Shown: piece by piece, positions 10,384 through 21,159 of the stretch | Numbering within the stretch: the stretch's first letter is position 1 | Layout: each line of letters begins with the position of its first letter | Assembly: GCA_009667805.1 (NCBI GenBank) | Contig: CM019067.1 | Coordinates: forward strand, 65,952,637 to 66,016,636 | Source of the DNA: Leptobrachium leishanense | Lineage: Eukaryota; Chordata; Amphibia; Anura; Megophryidae | Reading direction: 5' to 3' | DNA: 64,000 nt | Notes under the pieces: generated by a model | Told to the model about the DNA's origin: nothing | The model's input: the letters and a program-made list of their open reading frames with translations, nothing else | Database searches by the model: none | Made by a program: the position numbers and the translations under genes

Positions 10384-10637
10384 TTAGAAACATAGAAACA
10401 TAGAAAAATGTCGGCAGATAAGAACCTTTCGGCCCATCTAGTCTGCCCAATTACATGGATACTTTACCTGGATTTATCTTTTGTTTAGGATAGCCTTATG
10501 CCTATCCCATGCTTGCTTAAATTCAATCACTGTTTTGGCCTCTACCACTTCAACTGGAAGACTGTTCCATGTATCCACCACCCTCTCAGTAAAATAATGC
10601 TTTCTGATGTTACTTTTAAACCTTTGCCCCTCTAATC
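10384..10637 (-). pseudogene. CR1-type LINE 3' fragment
   Basis: Nearly identical to 11252-11510: the extreme C-terminal codons (minus strand, equivalent to SLPVEVVEA) and 3' UTR ending TTTCTATGTTTCTAAA. 5'-truncated at about 10637, as is usual for LINE copies. Confidence 0.85.
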
Positions 10638-10639
10638 AG

Positions 10640-11052
10640 CCATCGCTCACCACACCTTACCCGCTTATCATAAAACCTGGTCTCCTTGGTTGGACCACAT
10701 GGACCCGATCAGCATTTGACGGGGTGTGGGTGAGGGCGGGCCTTGAGAGAATTTGGGGTATCGCCCCCATTTGTGCGTGTTGCAGTGGGATAAGTTGAAA
10801 TACGTAATTGCTTTGTGGTTCGACTATGGTACTTCCCCTCCTCCCCCCCCCCTTACCTTCTTTTCTCCTCTTTCACCCCCCTTCTCTCCTTCTGGGGGTT
10901 TGGGCAACCCCCGTCCTTTTTGTCCTCTTCTTCTCTCCCCCCACTCCTTATTCCACATCAAGTATATGTAAGCCTTATAGTGTTGCCGGGAATGGTTTTC
11001 TGCTGTTATACTATTGAACTTGAGAACAATAAAATTATATTTCCAAAAAAAA
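10640..11052 (+). pseudogene. Probable L1/Tx1 LINE 3' end with poly(A)
   Basis: Short coding-like start, a C-rich stretch (10830-10945), then GAACTTGAGAACAATAAAAT and an A8 tail at 11045-11052. The terminal layout is that of vertebrate L1/Tx1 3' UTRs. No target duplication is evident, and no coding domain remains. Bases 11053-11250 are unassigned. Confidence 0.5.
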
Positions 11053-11251
11053 CTCTGTCATTTCATCTTCGCCATCGACGCCCCTCAGCTAGGGGTGTTT
11101 CTTCAGCTCATACTTCCTGAATATTCCCCACCTCCTCCCCGCAAACTACTCCACACACTATTGCACCCATCACAGCTTGGCATGAACTATATTTCTTGCT
11201 CCATCTTGCCCGCAGCCCCAATGCACCCCACTACTTCACATACTCAGCTAT

Positions 11252-12622
11252 TAGAAACATAGAAACATAGAAACATAGAAAAATGTCGGCAGATAAGAAC
11301 CTTTCGGCCCATCTAGTCTGCCCAATTACATGGATACTTTACCTGGATTTATCTTTTGTTTAGGATAGCCTTATGCCTATCCCATGCTTGCTTAAATTCA
11401 ATTACTGTTTTGGCTTCTACCACTTCAACTGGAAGGCTGTTCCATGTATCCACCACCCTCTCAGTAAAATAATGCTTCCTGATGTTACTTTTAAACCTTT
11501 GCCCCTCTAATCTAAGACTATGTCCTCTTCTTTTTCTACTTTGTTTCCTTTTAAATATACTCCCTTCCTCTACCTTGTGGATTCCCTTTATGTATTTAAA
11601 TGTTTCTATCATATCTCCTCTGTCTCGTCTTTTTTCCAAGCTGTACATGTTAAGATCATTAAGGCTAGGGACAGATGAGCGCATTTTCTGCGGCCACCGT
11701 CAAAATGTACGTCGATGCGTGCGCACGCATTTTTTCACAGAATACGCTTAAGTGGTCAGACGATGCGCAATTCTGGACGTATTTCATGACGATGGGGTAA
11801 AAAGAAGTCTAGGGAAATCCGGCTGTTTGAACGTTATGTTGGCCGCACACTAGCAGCGTCTGACATCTCCTAATCACGCACACACGCTGCTATGCGGCCG
11901 CAGCGCACTCTGTACGTCAGTACCAGCGGTTTAACGTTCTCGAAAAAATGCGTTCATTTTCCACTTGCGTTGCGCGGCCGGACTTTTGTGCGACCGTACT
12001 TCGTATATTGGCTGTCATTGCCCGGCATCTGCTGCTAGTGCGGCCGTGATTATGTGCGCCAGAACGCGCGTTCGCACTGCCTCAGTCTGACCCTAGCCTC
12101 AGCCTTTCCTGGTAACTTTTCTCCTTCAAGCCGTACACCATTTTAGTAGCCCTTCTCTGAACTCTCTCTAAGATGTCTATATCCTTCTGGAGATACGGTC
12201 TCCAGTACTGCACACAGTACTCCAAGTGAGGTCTCACCAGTGCTCTGTACAGTGGCATGAGCACTTCCATTTTCCTACTGCTAATACCTCTCCCTACACA
12301 ACCAAGCATTCTGCTAGCATTTCCTGCTGCTCTATTACATTGACTACTTACCTTTAGATCCTCTGAAATAATAACCCCTAAATCCCAACCCTCAGATGTT
12401 GAGGTTAGGACTGTATCAAATATTCTATATTCAGCCCTTGGGTTTTTACGTCCCAGGTGCATTATCTTGCACTTATCCACATTAAAACTCAATTGCCACA
12501 GCTCCGACCATTTTTTTAGTTTACCTAAATCATTTGTCATTTGGCTGATCCCTCCAGGAACGTCAACCCTGTTGCAAATCTTTGTGTCATCAGCAAAAAG
12601 ACATACTTTTCCATTAATAACT
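11252..12622 (-). pseudogene. CR1-type LINE reverse transcriptase remnant
   Basis: Minus-strand coding remnants of a CR1-clade ORF2. From the 5' side: KVCLFADDTKICN with the FADD catalytic box at about 12584-12600, then DKCKIMHLGRKNP, DLGVIISEDLKVSSQCNRAA, LYRALVRPHLEYCVQYWRP and RVQRRATKMV (12540-12099). After a Harbinger-like insertion (12098-11663) come LNMYSLEKRRDRGDMIETFK and FTERVVDTWNSLPVEVVEAK (11662-11349). The upstream RT and endonuclease are gone by 5' truncation near 12622. The 3' UTR ends with tandem GAAACATAG units at 11252-11280 (plus-strand view). Apart from the insertion the frame is open, so this copy is moderately young. Confidence 0.9.
11663..12098 (+). mobile_element. Harbinger-like MITE copy i, inside CR1
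   Basis: Inverted termini GGCTAGGGACAGATGAGCGC and GTCTGACCCTAGCC. Flanks are TAA and TCA (imperfect 3-bp duplication). It is inserted in the CR1 frame between codons for ERLR and LNMYSL. CpG-rich interior shared with copies at 12899, 39257, 42653 and 43082. Confidence 0.85.
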
Positions 12623-12898
12623 TCTGCATTTATTTACTTCTATTTCTTTATTTTCTATGTGTTATAATTGATCCCGCTTGCAATTTTCATAAAACATAAA
12701 TAAAATAAGCGTAATTCAAATGTTCATATAATATGTTTAAAAAAAAAACAATATTCCAGTGATTCGTTATCAATAACGTTCACTAGGCGAGGAACCAACT
12801 TGTCAGCGTAAAGGCATGTTCTACAAATGCATTCAATTTAATGTTTATAAAAATAAACATTGCAGTGGGAGTTCAGCGGAAGCTTTAAGGCTAGGGTC

Positions 12899-13314
12899 AG
12901 ACGAACGCATTTTCACGTTGTCTGTGAAAAAGTGCGTTCGAACGAATGGACGTATTTTTTCACGGAGTACGCGATAGCGGTCATACGATGCGCATTTTTC
13001 GTCCGTGATTTTGTACGGATCATCAATAAAACACTTTGTGCATCTGGACGTTATGTTGGCCGGACATTAGCAGCGTCTGACATCTCCAATTCACGCACAC
13101 ACGCCGCTAGCGGACGCAGCGCACTCTGTACGTCTGTACTAGCGGTTTTACGTTCTCGAAAAAATGCGTTCATTTTCCACTTGCGTTGCGCAGCCGGACT
13201 TTCGTGCGACCGTACTTCGTATATTGGCCGTCATTGCCCGTCATTTGCTGCTAGTGCGGCCGTGATTAAGTGCGCCAGAACGCATGTTAAAAGTGCGCTA
13301 GTCTGACCCTAGCC
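12899..13314 (+). mobile_element. Harbinger-like MITE copy ii
   Basis: Termini GGCTAGGGTCAGACGAACGC and TCTGACCCTAGCC, flanked by TAA (12896-12898 and 13315-13317). Nearly identical over its length to 39257-39682. No transposase. The 148-codon frame across it is a by-product. Confidence 0.88.
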
Positions 13315-13790
13315 TAAAAATGCACAGCGGCATGAAAAAACAGGAAAAAGCCGTATTCTATAATTACCTGCTATAATGGTTTTACTTTGTGAACAAACTG
13401 TTCTGCTTTGCTGATATTTTTAAACTAATATTAACAATATTTGTTTCAGATTTGCACTATGAATAGTGATGTGAATGGGTATACGGTCATTCCATAATAA
13501 TAAAATTTTTAATAAAATAAATAATATAAAACAAGAGAACTGATTCGTAAAGGAATTAGAGGGTCAGAGGTCACCAACAGTGCCCTGTGCCTAAATCTTC
13601 CAAGTTCCCCTCCCTATCCACACCCTACAACCCATTATATACCGCTCTCTCTTAATAACTGGAAGAACGAAGAGATTATAAATGTGATTAAAATATTTTA
13701 TAGATCTTAAACGTGTAAGTTCAGATACAATTTTAAATAAGATGGCAGTAAACAAATCAAACTGATAAATAATTTTCAAAACTAATACTT
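13315..13790. other. No gene recognised
   Basis: AT-rich; nothing identifiable on either strand. Confidence 0.5.
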
Positions 13791-14560
13791 AGGGCCCTAT
13801 TCCTCGATGAGCGCTAAAATTCCTCGATGAGCACTAACAGGGAACAGCTGCATGTTTCCCTGCAGCTTCCTCATTTTACCACACTATTCCGGGGCAGGCG
13901 CTAATTCAGCGGCCAGCCCCGGAACACAGCGATGCTCTAGATGATACTCGCGGTATCACTTCCCCATCTCCGCGAGTATCACCTCCTGGAGTTCATAGGT
14001 CTCCATGGAGGGTTGTACTGCCAGGTTGCGAGCCCTGCGAGATCTTGCTCTTGTGAGATCGCGCAGGGTCACGGATTGATTCATGGAGGGAGACTGGGGA
14101 CTATTTGTTCCAGTCTCACTCTGCTCCCAGTGACCAAAGGGGGTGGATCGGGCTGCCGTTCTCGCCGCGGGGCATGAAGTGAGTATCTGATTTATTGGGG
14201 GAGGGTTTAGCTGATGCTAAATGATTCTACAGAAGTGCAATAAGTTAGCACCAGCTTATAGATGTTTTTAACTTTTTCGTTACTGCATCAGAGCAGTAAA
14301 TAGCTCTAGCAATTTGTAATACCTTATTTATGCTGATGCTAATTACTAATTGCGCTCCCTATGTTAAGTATAGGAAGGATGCGCAAAGTACAATAAACTT
14401 GTGCAAGGGAGCGCATTCACCGATGCACCAACAAATTTTTAGGAGGTTTAGAGTTAAGAAAGTAAACTGGGTGGCATGCATTAAAGTCACTAAATCTTAC
14501 GCTAACACTTACTCATATGAACGCTACAGTTAGCGTTCACTAGGGGCAATAGTGCCCCTA
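13791..14560. repeat. Probable MITE relic (GGGCCCTATT... end)
   Basis: Begins GGGCCCTATTCCTCGATGAGCGC and contains TGCGCTCCCTATGTTAAGTA, which recurs in the element at 56549-57261. The right end is unclear. It includes the first copy (14072-14210) of a ~140-bp module repeated at 14957-15092. Confidence 0.45.
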
Positions 14561-14564
14561 AACT

Positions 14565-14956
14565 TTATGCAAACACAAAGAGGCACCGACAATGACATAC
14601 AAAGACAATGACAAAGATGCCTGCAAAGACACTGAAATACACAAAGACATTGACAGAGACAATGACACATTGATAACAACACTGAAAATGTATAAACACT
14701 GATTGGCACATACAGAAGCAATGGAAAAACACTGACAAAGCCACACAGACAGTGTAAGACACACACAAAACTGATTGAACTGGCTTACAAAGATACCAAA
14801 GAGACACACAAACCACTGCAAACACACTGACAGAAACATAGACACTCAGAGCAAAGACACGTGAATAAAGAAACAAGCAAAAACACAAAAAGAGGCACGC
14901 AAAGACACTGGCCACCATACTGACAAAGACAGTGACAGAGAGATTGCACAGCTCCA
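14565..14956 (+). repeat. Degenerate CACTGACAAAGA-type simple repeat
   Basis: An irregular run of 6-12 bp units (ACACAAAGACACTGACA variants). It gives long spurious open frames on the minus strand. A second block of the same kind lies at 15300-15580. Confidence 0.85.
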
Positions 14957-15092
14957 CGAGTGACTGCGGAGGGAGACTGGGGACTATTCGTCCCCAATCT
15001 CACTCTGCTGGCAGCAAGGAGAAGTAGCGGATGGGGGCACTGTTCTCGCCACAGGATGAGAGGTGAGTATTGGATTTATTGGGGTTGGGTTT
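14957..15092 (+). repeat. Duplicated ~140-bp module (second copy)
   Basis: Shares GGAGGGAGACTGGGGACTAT, the TCTCACTCTGCT block and TTCTCGCC...GAGTATTGGATTTATTGGGG with 14072-14210. A related reverse-oriented version lies at 56870-57000. A dispersed repeat, not a gene. Confidence 0.7.
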
Positions 15093-15299
15093 CAGTCTGT
15101 AATCTAGCCCACTGTGTCTACAGTCAAACTAGTGCTAGGTTTCAAATAAAACTTTCATGTAACGCACTGGAATTCCTGGTTTCTCCTCTTTAATGTGCTG
15201 AATTCTAGGAGGAGTCTATTGCCACTAACCCATGAGCATCCGGCAAGATAAAAGCTTCTAATTTTTGATATTTTGGTGTGCATTCCTTCTCTATCCTTG

Positions 15300-15580
15300 T
15301 GAGTGACAAAGACACTGTCAGAGACATGCATACATGACAAAGGTACTAACCGAGGCACACACAGGCACAAACACTAGACAGATGTGTGAAGTAGCGAGAG
15401 ATCCTCAATCGTTCGGTCACCTCCCCTCAAACACTGTACTGACACACTGTACTGACACAATCACAGACACTAATACACACAGACACAGAAATACTGACAG
15501 AGATACAGATACACAGAGACAGAGACAGACATGAAGATGCTGACACAGACACAGAGACCATTTGTAAGACAAAGACAGGG
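15300..15580 (+). repeat. Degenerate ACAGACACAGA simple repeat
   Basis: Continuation of the 14565-14956 repeat class after a ~350-bp interruption; the unit is close to GACACAGAGAC. Confidence 0.85.
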
Positions 15581-15944
15581 GCAATGAAAGTAGAGATGTG
15601 CAATTCGTTTCCTTCCGAATTCAAATTCAAACAAAAAATCGACATTTTCATATTTCGGGATCATTTCCAAAAATGAAATATCGGCCATCCTAAAAGTTCG
15701 GAGCGATTCAGAATGGTGATTTGGATCGATTCGGGTGATTCAGATCAGTTAATTTTTAATTTTTTTGTGAGTTATTTTTTTTTTATTGCTTATTTAAGAA
15801 TGGGAAGTAGATCACTACTAATAGAATGAAAGTTTCTTTACTTAAACATTTTTTTAGGATTTTTTTAGGCATTTTTTGGGTGAAATTTTAGGTTTTCTAA
15901 CTTTTTTAAAGAAACAAGGCTTTTAAACCCATAGGTTTCAAAGC

Positions 15945-16937
15945 AGCATATGAATCCACACACTGCTGGGAAGTGCCTCTCTGCGGTATAATTAATGCAG
16001 CATATGAATCCAAACACTGCTGGGAAGCGCCTCTCTGCGGTATAATTAATGCTGCATATGAATCCACACACTGCTGGGAAGCGCCTCTCTGAGGTATAAT
16101 TAATGCAGCATATGAATCCACACACTGCGGGGAAGCGCCTCTCTGCGGTATAATTAATGCAGCATATGAATCCACACATTGTGTGGAAGAGCCTCTCTGC
16201 GGTATAATTAGTGCACCATGTGAATCCACACACTGCTGGGAAGCGCCTCTCTGCAGTATAATTAATGCAGCATATGAATCCACACAACACTAGGAAGCGC
16301 CTCTCTGCGGTATAATTAATGCTGCATATGAATCCACACACTGCTGGGAAGCGCCTCTCTGCGGTATAATTAATGCAGCATATGAATCCAAACACTGCTG
16401 GGAAGCGCCTCTCTGCGGTATAATTAATGCTGCATATGAATCCACACATTGCTGGGAAGCGCCTCTCTGCGGTATAATTAATGCAGCATATGAATCCAAA
16501 CACTGCTGGGAAGCGCCTCTCTGCGGTATAATTAATGCTGCATATGAATCCACACACTGCTGGGAAGCGCCTCTCTGCGGTATAATTAATGCAGCATATG
16601 AATCCACACACTGCGGGGAAGCGCCTCTCTGCGGTATAATTAATGCAGCATATGAATCCACACATTGTGTGGAAGAGCCTCTCTGCGGTATAATTAGTGC
16701 ACCATGTGAATCCACACACTGCTGGGAAGCGCCTCTCTGCAGTATAATTAATGCAGCATATGAATCCACACAACACTAGGAAGCGCCTCTCTGCAGTATA
16801 TTTAATGCAGCATATGAATCCACACAATGCTGGGAAGTGCCTCTCTGCGGTATAATTAGTGCAGCATGTGAATCCACACACTGCTGGGAAGCGCCTCACT
16901 GCAGTATAATTAATGCAGCATGTGAATCCGCACATGA
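15945..16937 (-). repeat. 54-bp tandem array, left arm (~18 units)
   Basis: The unit contains GCGCCTCTCTGCGGTATAAT, TAATGCAGCATATGAATCCA and CACACTGCTGGGAA. Because 54 is divisible by three and the unit lacks stops in two minus-strand frames, it yields long repetitive frames: 356 codons with an 18-residue period containing CINYTAERRFPAV, and shorter ones reading IIPQRGASQQCVDSYAAL. Higher-order structure is visible: a block of several units, with variants such as CACAACACTAGG and GTGTGGAAGAGCC, recurs at about 16080-16300 and 16560-16790. Confidence 0.95.
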
Positions 16938-16952
16938 GAGGTGCTGCCCACA

Positions 16953-17355
16953 GTGTGCGGATTCATTTGCTGCATTAATTATACTGCAGAGAGGTGATGC
17001 CCCGCAGTGTGTGGATTCATATGCTGCACTAATTATACCGCAGAGAGGCACTTCCCAGCATTGTGTGGATTCATATGCTGCATTAAATATACTGCAGAGA
17101 GGCGCTTCCCAGCAGTGTGTGGATTCATATGCTGCATTAATTATACTGCAGAGAGGCGCTTCCCCGCAGTATGCTGATTCATATGTTGCATTAATTATAC
17201 TGCAGGGAGGTGCTTCCCCGCAGTGTGCGGATTCATATGCTGCATTAATTATACCGCAGAGAGGCGCTTCCCAGTGTTGTGTGGATTCATATGCTGCATT
17301 AATTTACTGCAGAGAGGCGCTTCCCAGCGTTGTGTGGATTCATATGCTGCATTGA
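16953..17355 (+). repeat. 54-bp tandem array, right arm (~7-8 units, inverted)
   Basis: Same 54-bp unit as the left arm in reverse complement (GATTCATATGCTGCATTAAT ... CTGCAGAGAGGCGCTTCCC). The centre of symmetry is TGAATCCGCACA-spacer-TGTGCGGATTCA around 16921-16965. The right arm is less than half the length of the left. Confidence 0.95.
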
Positions 17356-17732
17356 AACCTATGTGCAAAAAAGCCTTGTTTCTCTAAAAAAGTTAGGAAA
17401 CCTAAAATTTCACCCAAAAAATGCCTAAAAAATCCTAAAAAAATATATAAGTAAATAAACTTTCATTCAATTGGTAGTAATCTACTTCCCATTCTTAAAT
17501 AAGCAATAAAAAATGAAATAACTCACAAAAACAAAAAAAACAACTTATCTAAATCTCCGAATCACCAAATCGATCCGAATCGTCAAATCGATCCAAATCA
17601 CTGAATCGATCCAAATCGCCGAATCGATCCGAACCGAAACAAAAACTGTCCGAAATGACCCGAAACAAAAAAAGAAACCCGAAAAGAACCCCGAAACGAA
17701 AAAAAAAGGTCACGCACATCCCTAAATGAAAG

Positions 17733-18070
17733 TCACAATTAATTGAATATACTTACTATGTGGACACTGATGTAAATTCCACCCAAAATTATAAACTTGG
17801 AAGAATATATACATACACAGACACATCTCTGGTTTAAAGAGCAATCTACCAATCTTTCTGCCCAGTGCACCACAGCCGTGCCTCATACAACACCAAGTAG
17901 AGGAGCAGAAGAAGGGCTATTATCTTCGAACACAGATATTGTATCACTGGGTCCCTTGAGAACTGAAACATTGACAATCATGCTGTGCAATATTTGTATC
18001 CTGAGAGTAATACAATAAATCAATAAATCTTTTCTAAGTTAATATCCCTTTTAGCACTCTTCTACTTTTC
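17733..18070. other. No gene recognised
   Basis: No repeat or coding signal that I can identify between the foldback and the next MITE. Confidence 0.5.
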
Positions 18071-18077
18071 ACATATA

Positions 18078-18259
18078 CAGGATTATTCAGACAGAGGTGA
18101 AAACCAGGAGAATGACTGGAGAAATGAAAATTCTAGGTCAAAATAGTCGATTTGGAAAGTGAGATAAATAGGATAATTTTTCTCGTTTGGCTATTTTGAT
18201 CTAGAATTTTCTCTTCTCCAGTCATTCTCCTGGTTTTCACCTCTCTCTGAATAACCCTG
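18078..18259. mobile_element. Palindromic MITE, copy 2 (182 bp)
   Basis: CAGGATTATTCAGACAGAGG ... CTCTCTGAATAACCCTG. Inner complementarity includes GGAGAATGACTGGAGAA / TTCTCCAGTCATTCTCC, giving a near-complete hairpin. Confidence 0.88.
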
Positions 18260-18417
18260 TTTATCTTTTTTCTCGCCAAATGGCAATTTACAAGAGTTCT
18301 CGTAGCTTTTTCCGTTTCTCGGTATCATACTAAATTGTATAATTACTCATTAATATTTTTAAATCACCTTTTTGTTTCAGAATTAAATTTATAAAGACAA
18401 TAACTATTATATACATA

Positions 18418-19036
18418 GGGCACTATTACACTCTTCGTGCACAATTTTGCGCGTGCGCAAAAACGCATGAACGCGAGGGGAAAAATCCTTTACGCAGAAC
18501 GTCGCATTACAATGTCCGCGCAAAAAATGTCTACCGCGGGTGAACCTGCGTGAACCCTTTTCAAGCATAATGTACTTTGCGCATCCTATACTTAACATTG
18601 TGAGTGCAATTGCGTTTGTAATACCATCCGCGCACCAGCGCACAATCTATGCGCAACTTTTAACGGGCAACGTTTGTGCACATAATTTTAACGTCTTTGA
18701 AAAGCTGCTGTTGATGGCAAATCTGAACGTTCTGGCCGAAACCAGAAACACCAGCCCGAAAAAAAATACAGCAAAGTATATTTACACATTCTACACATAC
18801 CCAAACAATAAAATTGAGAGGTTGTGCGTGTTTTTATTATTGCTGCAGCATATATATACTCAGATTGATTTTGACAGGCACAAAAACTTAACGGGAGACA
18901 ATTGTGGTTCTTAATTCAGATTGGCTGAATCGCGTGAAAAAACAGTCCGCACACGATTTCTGTGAGCAGCGTTAATTTGCGCGTGTTTTTGCGCGTCTTT
19001 TTTACGTGTGGTATTTTTTGACGGATGAAAAATTGC
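18418..19036 (+). mobile_element. CpG/GCGC-rich DNA-element relic, copy 1
   Basis: Begins GGGCACTATTACACTCTTCG and runs parallel to 54173-54780 (GTGCGCAAAAACGC, TAACGTCTTTGAAAAGCTG, AACGGGAGACAATTGTGG, TTTTTGCGCG, GGACGGATGAAAAA). The right end is lost where a TTAA-type element begins at about 19037. No coding content. Confidence 0.8.
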
Positions 19037-19234
19037 GCTGACGACTGGCGTCATCGTGCATAGCACGATGACACCAGTCCGGGAGTTAACCCCTAACTGC
19101 CACCAATGGTGGAGATAGGGGGTTCCAATGAACCCCCTATCTCCCGATCCGTGGAAGCTAGGGGTTAAAGTTTGGTATTGCTGGATCAGCCAGAACATGG
19201 CCTTTCCAACGATACCAAATATGACCATGTAAAC

Positions 19235-19480
19235 TGTTATGATCTCTGCTTGTTCAGCTATGAGGCTGGGCTGTCAGGTTCACCATTGCTTTATTGCAGG
19301 ACACTTACTGTTATATACAGGCTTGGATAACTACAGGAACACAGGATCATGCATCTGCCTTCATAACTGCATCACACTAACTGACCCTGAAGATGGCTGC
19401 CGTGCCCTCTGACCTGTGTCATCCTGGGCGGAGCCACTAGTTAAAGTGATAGCACAGGTTTAGTATAGTCAGCTATAACA
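19235..19480 (-). repeat. 3' LTR of the gypsy copy (246 bp)
   Basis: On the minus strand it runs TGTTATAGCTGACTATAC to GATCATAACA, that is TG...CA with short inverted ends TGTTAT/ATAACA. Confidence 0.85.
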
Positions 19481-19496
19481 CCTTCCTCCCCACCCC
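19481..19496 (-). other. Polypurine tract of the gypsy copy
   Basis: On the minus strand GGGGTGGGGAGGAAGG lies directly against the LTR start TGTTATAG. This is the expected plus-strand primer site and supports the LTR boundary. Confidence 0.82.
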
Positions 19497-19567
19497 AAAA
19501 ACAAAACCAGAACAATCGAACACAGTTCATCTGAGGAACTTGGAGAGTGTCACTGAAAAACTGATGA

Positions 19568-20488
19568 CTAGTCTTCTGAAGAAAATTGCGGGGCCAAATC
19601 ATCATCCACATCTTTCTGGGCCCTACGCGAGGACCGACGGAAGTCTCTTATCCGTTCTTGAAGAAGTAAGCGGTCAGGAGGGCGTCGGTGACGTTGGGGA
19701 CGTCCACCAGTAGGCGGGGTGTTGGAGGCGGTAGGATTGGATGAAAGATCAACTGGTGGGGTCAAGGAGGGTACAGAGGGGTCAGGGGGAACCTCTGAAC
19801 CAGAGTCACAAATACCCACAGGAGACGAGTCCAAAGTTTCCGAGTCAACCCAGACACCATTCCAGATGTCCTCCGACGCATTAGATGTGGACACCGGACC
19901 CCGTAGGGTTGGGGACGTTAAGGGTTCAGGCACCCGTAAACGAGACCGTAGCTGGTCTACATGTCGTCTGGTAATGGAACCATCTTCCAGGCGGACTCTG
20001 TACATCTTGGGTCCCAAAGATTCTGCAACGGTAGCAGGTAGCCACCGACTGTTGGCAGATCCATACGATCGAGTCCAGACCTCCTGGTGGGTTGCAAAAA
20101 CAGGAGACTCTTTGGACTTCACCATCTTTTCTTGGGATTGTAATACATGTTCATGAACGGTCTGAGGGCGAAGCATGTCAAAAGCAGTCCATGGCTGTCT
20201 TCCCAACATAAGCTCAGCTGGTGTTGTACCAGTGGTGGCATGTGGTGTAGTTCTGTAATTAAACAGGAAAGAGTCTAACTGCTGAGGCGATATGGACCTC
20301 TGGCTCGTCACAGCCACTGAGGCCTTGAAATAGTTCTTGAAAGTTTGTACAAACCGCTCTGCTTGCCCATTGGTGGCTGGGTGATAGGGGGCGGTTAATT
20401 TGTGCTTGATATTATGCACCGTAACAAAACTCTGGAACTCCTGACTTGTGAATTGGGCACCATTATCTGTGACATAAACATTAAACAA
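19568..20488 (-). pseudogene. Ty3/gypsy integrase C-terminal half
   Basis: A 306-codon open frame. VTDNGAQFTSQEFQSF carries the second catalytic Asp (D8), and APYHPATNGQAERFVQTFK carries the catalytic Glu (E44); the first Asp and the zinc-binding domain lie in the missing 5' part. Downstream, FNYRTTPHATTGTTPAELML is the conserved end of the core, and MYRVRLEDGSITRRHVDQLR (about residues 150-170) resembles the C-terminal GPY/F-type module, followed by a Pro/Ser-rich tail. The frame is intact to its stop at 19568. The starting ATG is fortuitous, because the element is truncated there. Confidence 0.9.
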
Positions 20489-21159
20489 AAAAAAATTAAA
20501 TTAAAAATAAAAATAAAAAAATCTAAAAAAAAATAATAATAAAAAAATGAACAAGTTTTTTTTTTGTTTTGTTTTGTTAATGCAGCAATATTGTTCCCAT
20601 TTCAATTATAATGTGAAAAATGATGCTGCACTAACGATTTTTGTATGCGGTGCGTTTGTTAAAAATAGCGAAATTTCCCCCCAAAAAAATGTAACGAGTC
20701 CCCATTTCTAATTTCTTTAACAAGTGCACCCCATAGAAAATATAACCGCAAATGATCGCATGTTAAAATGTGAAAAAAAACACTTTACACATTGTAAATT
20801 ATTGAAAATTCTAATTTTATTGCATTTTTTGTTATAATATACAGACAGGACATAACGTATACATATAATAATGACATATTATGAATCTGCCGAGTCTGCC
20901 GGAAAGAACGATATATAATATGTCTGGGTCATATATTAAAATAAGGCTTCAAAACGCGGTTAAACATGATGAGCGAAACCGGTAAAAATGACCTCAGCAC
21001 AGAGGCGTGAAAAGCCTCAGCAGCGAAAGGGTTAAATTAGCAAGGTGGAATTCCACGAAATTTGAAATCGTTGCACTGATCAATTATTACATTTTTAAAT
21101 GTTTTCTGGTGTTTGGATTTTACCACGGCTCTTCATTCCTTCATAATAATGATCTCTTA

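Larger units (their letters stand above)
15591..17724. mobile_element. 2.1-kb hAT foldback element
   Basis: Starts TAGAGATGTGC, ends GCACATCCCTA, with perfect 8-bp target duplication AATGAAAG at 15583-15590 and 17725-17732. The left part (15591-15945: CGATTCGG-rich, AAGAATGGGAAGTAGAT, GGTTTTCTAACTTTTTTAAA) is the imperfect reverse complement of 17355-17724. Between them lie two opposed tandem arrays of a 54-bp unit meeting at about 16945, so the whole element can fold into one long hairpin. No transposase is encoded. The outermost bases match the hAT group at 658 and 23500. Confidence 0.92.
19235..20488 (-). mobile_element. 5'-truncated Ty3/gypsy LTR retrotransposon
   Basis: On the minus strand: the integrase C-terminal half (20488-19568), a polypurine tract, then the 3' LTR ending at 19235. 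The 5' LTR, gag, protease, RT and RNase H are missing. The copy sits inside a TTAA-type repeat (left context CCAAATATGACCATG, right context A/T-rich then TTGTTTTG, contiguous in 30390-30480 and 44970-45050). AAAC is present on both sides (19231-19234 and 20483-20486). Confidence 0.85.
19037..21035 (+). mobile_element. TTAA-type (piggyBac-like) repeat, left-truncated, split by gypsy
   Basis: Left part (19037-19234) has TGACGACTGGCGTCATCGTG, ACCAATGGTGGAGATAGGGG and TATCTCCCGATCC. After the gypsy insertion the right part (20487-21035) has TTGTTTTGTTAATGCAGCAA, TCTGCCGGAAAGAACGATAT and ends CAGCGAAAGGG-TTAA (21032-21035). Same family as 30247-30965, 44287-45501, 48780-49278 and 52452-53256. The CCC/GGG next to TTAA is typical of piggyBac-type ends. 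Non-autonomous. Confidence 0.78.

Noticed and set aside
12860..13306. 148-codon frame, and its near-twin at 39300-39674
   Set aside because: Both lie wholly inside Harbinger-like MITEs and include the terminal repeats; related MITE copies do not keep the frame.
14558..15003. Several Cys/Val/Ser-rich minus-strand frames
   Set aside because: They come from the degenerate CACTGACAAAGA simple repeat.
15939..17355. Regular repeats that could suggest a CRISPR-like array
   Set aside because: Head-to-tail 54-bp units without unique spacers, inverted in the middle, inside a hAT element of a eukaryotic genome.
19719..20156. 145-codon plus-strand frame
   Set aside because: Antisense shadow of the gypsy integrase frame.
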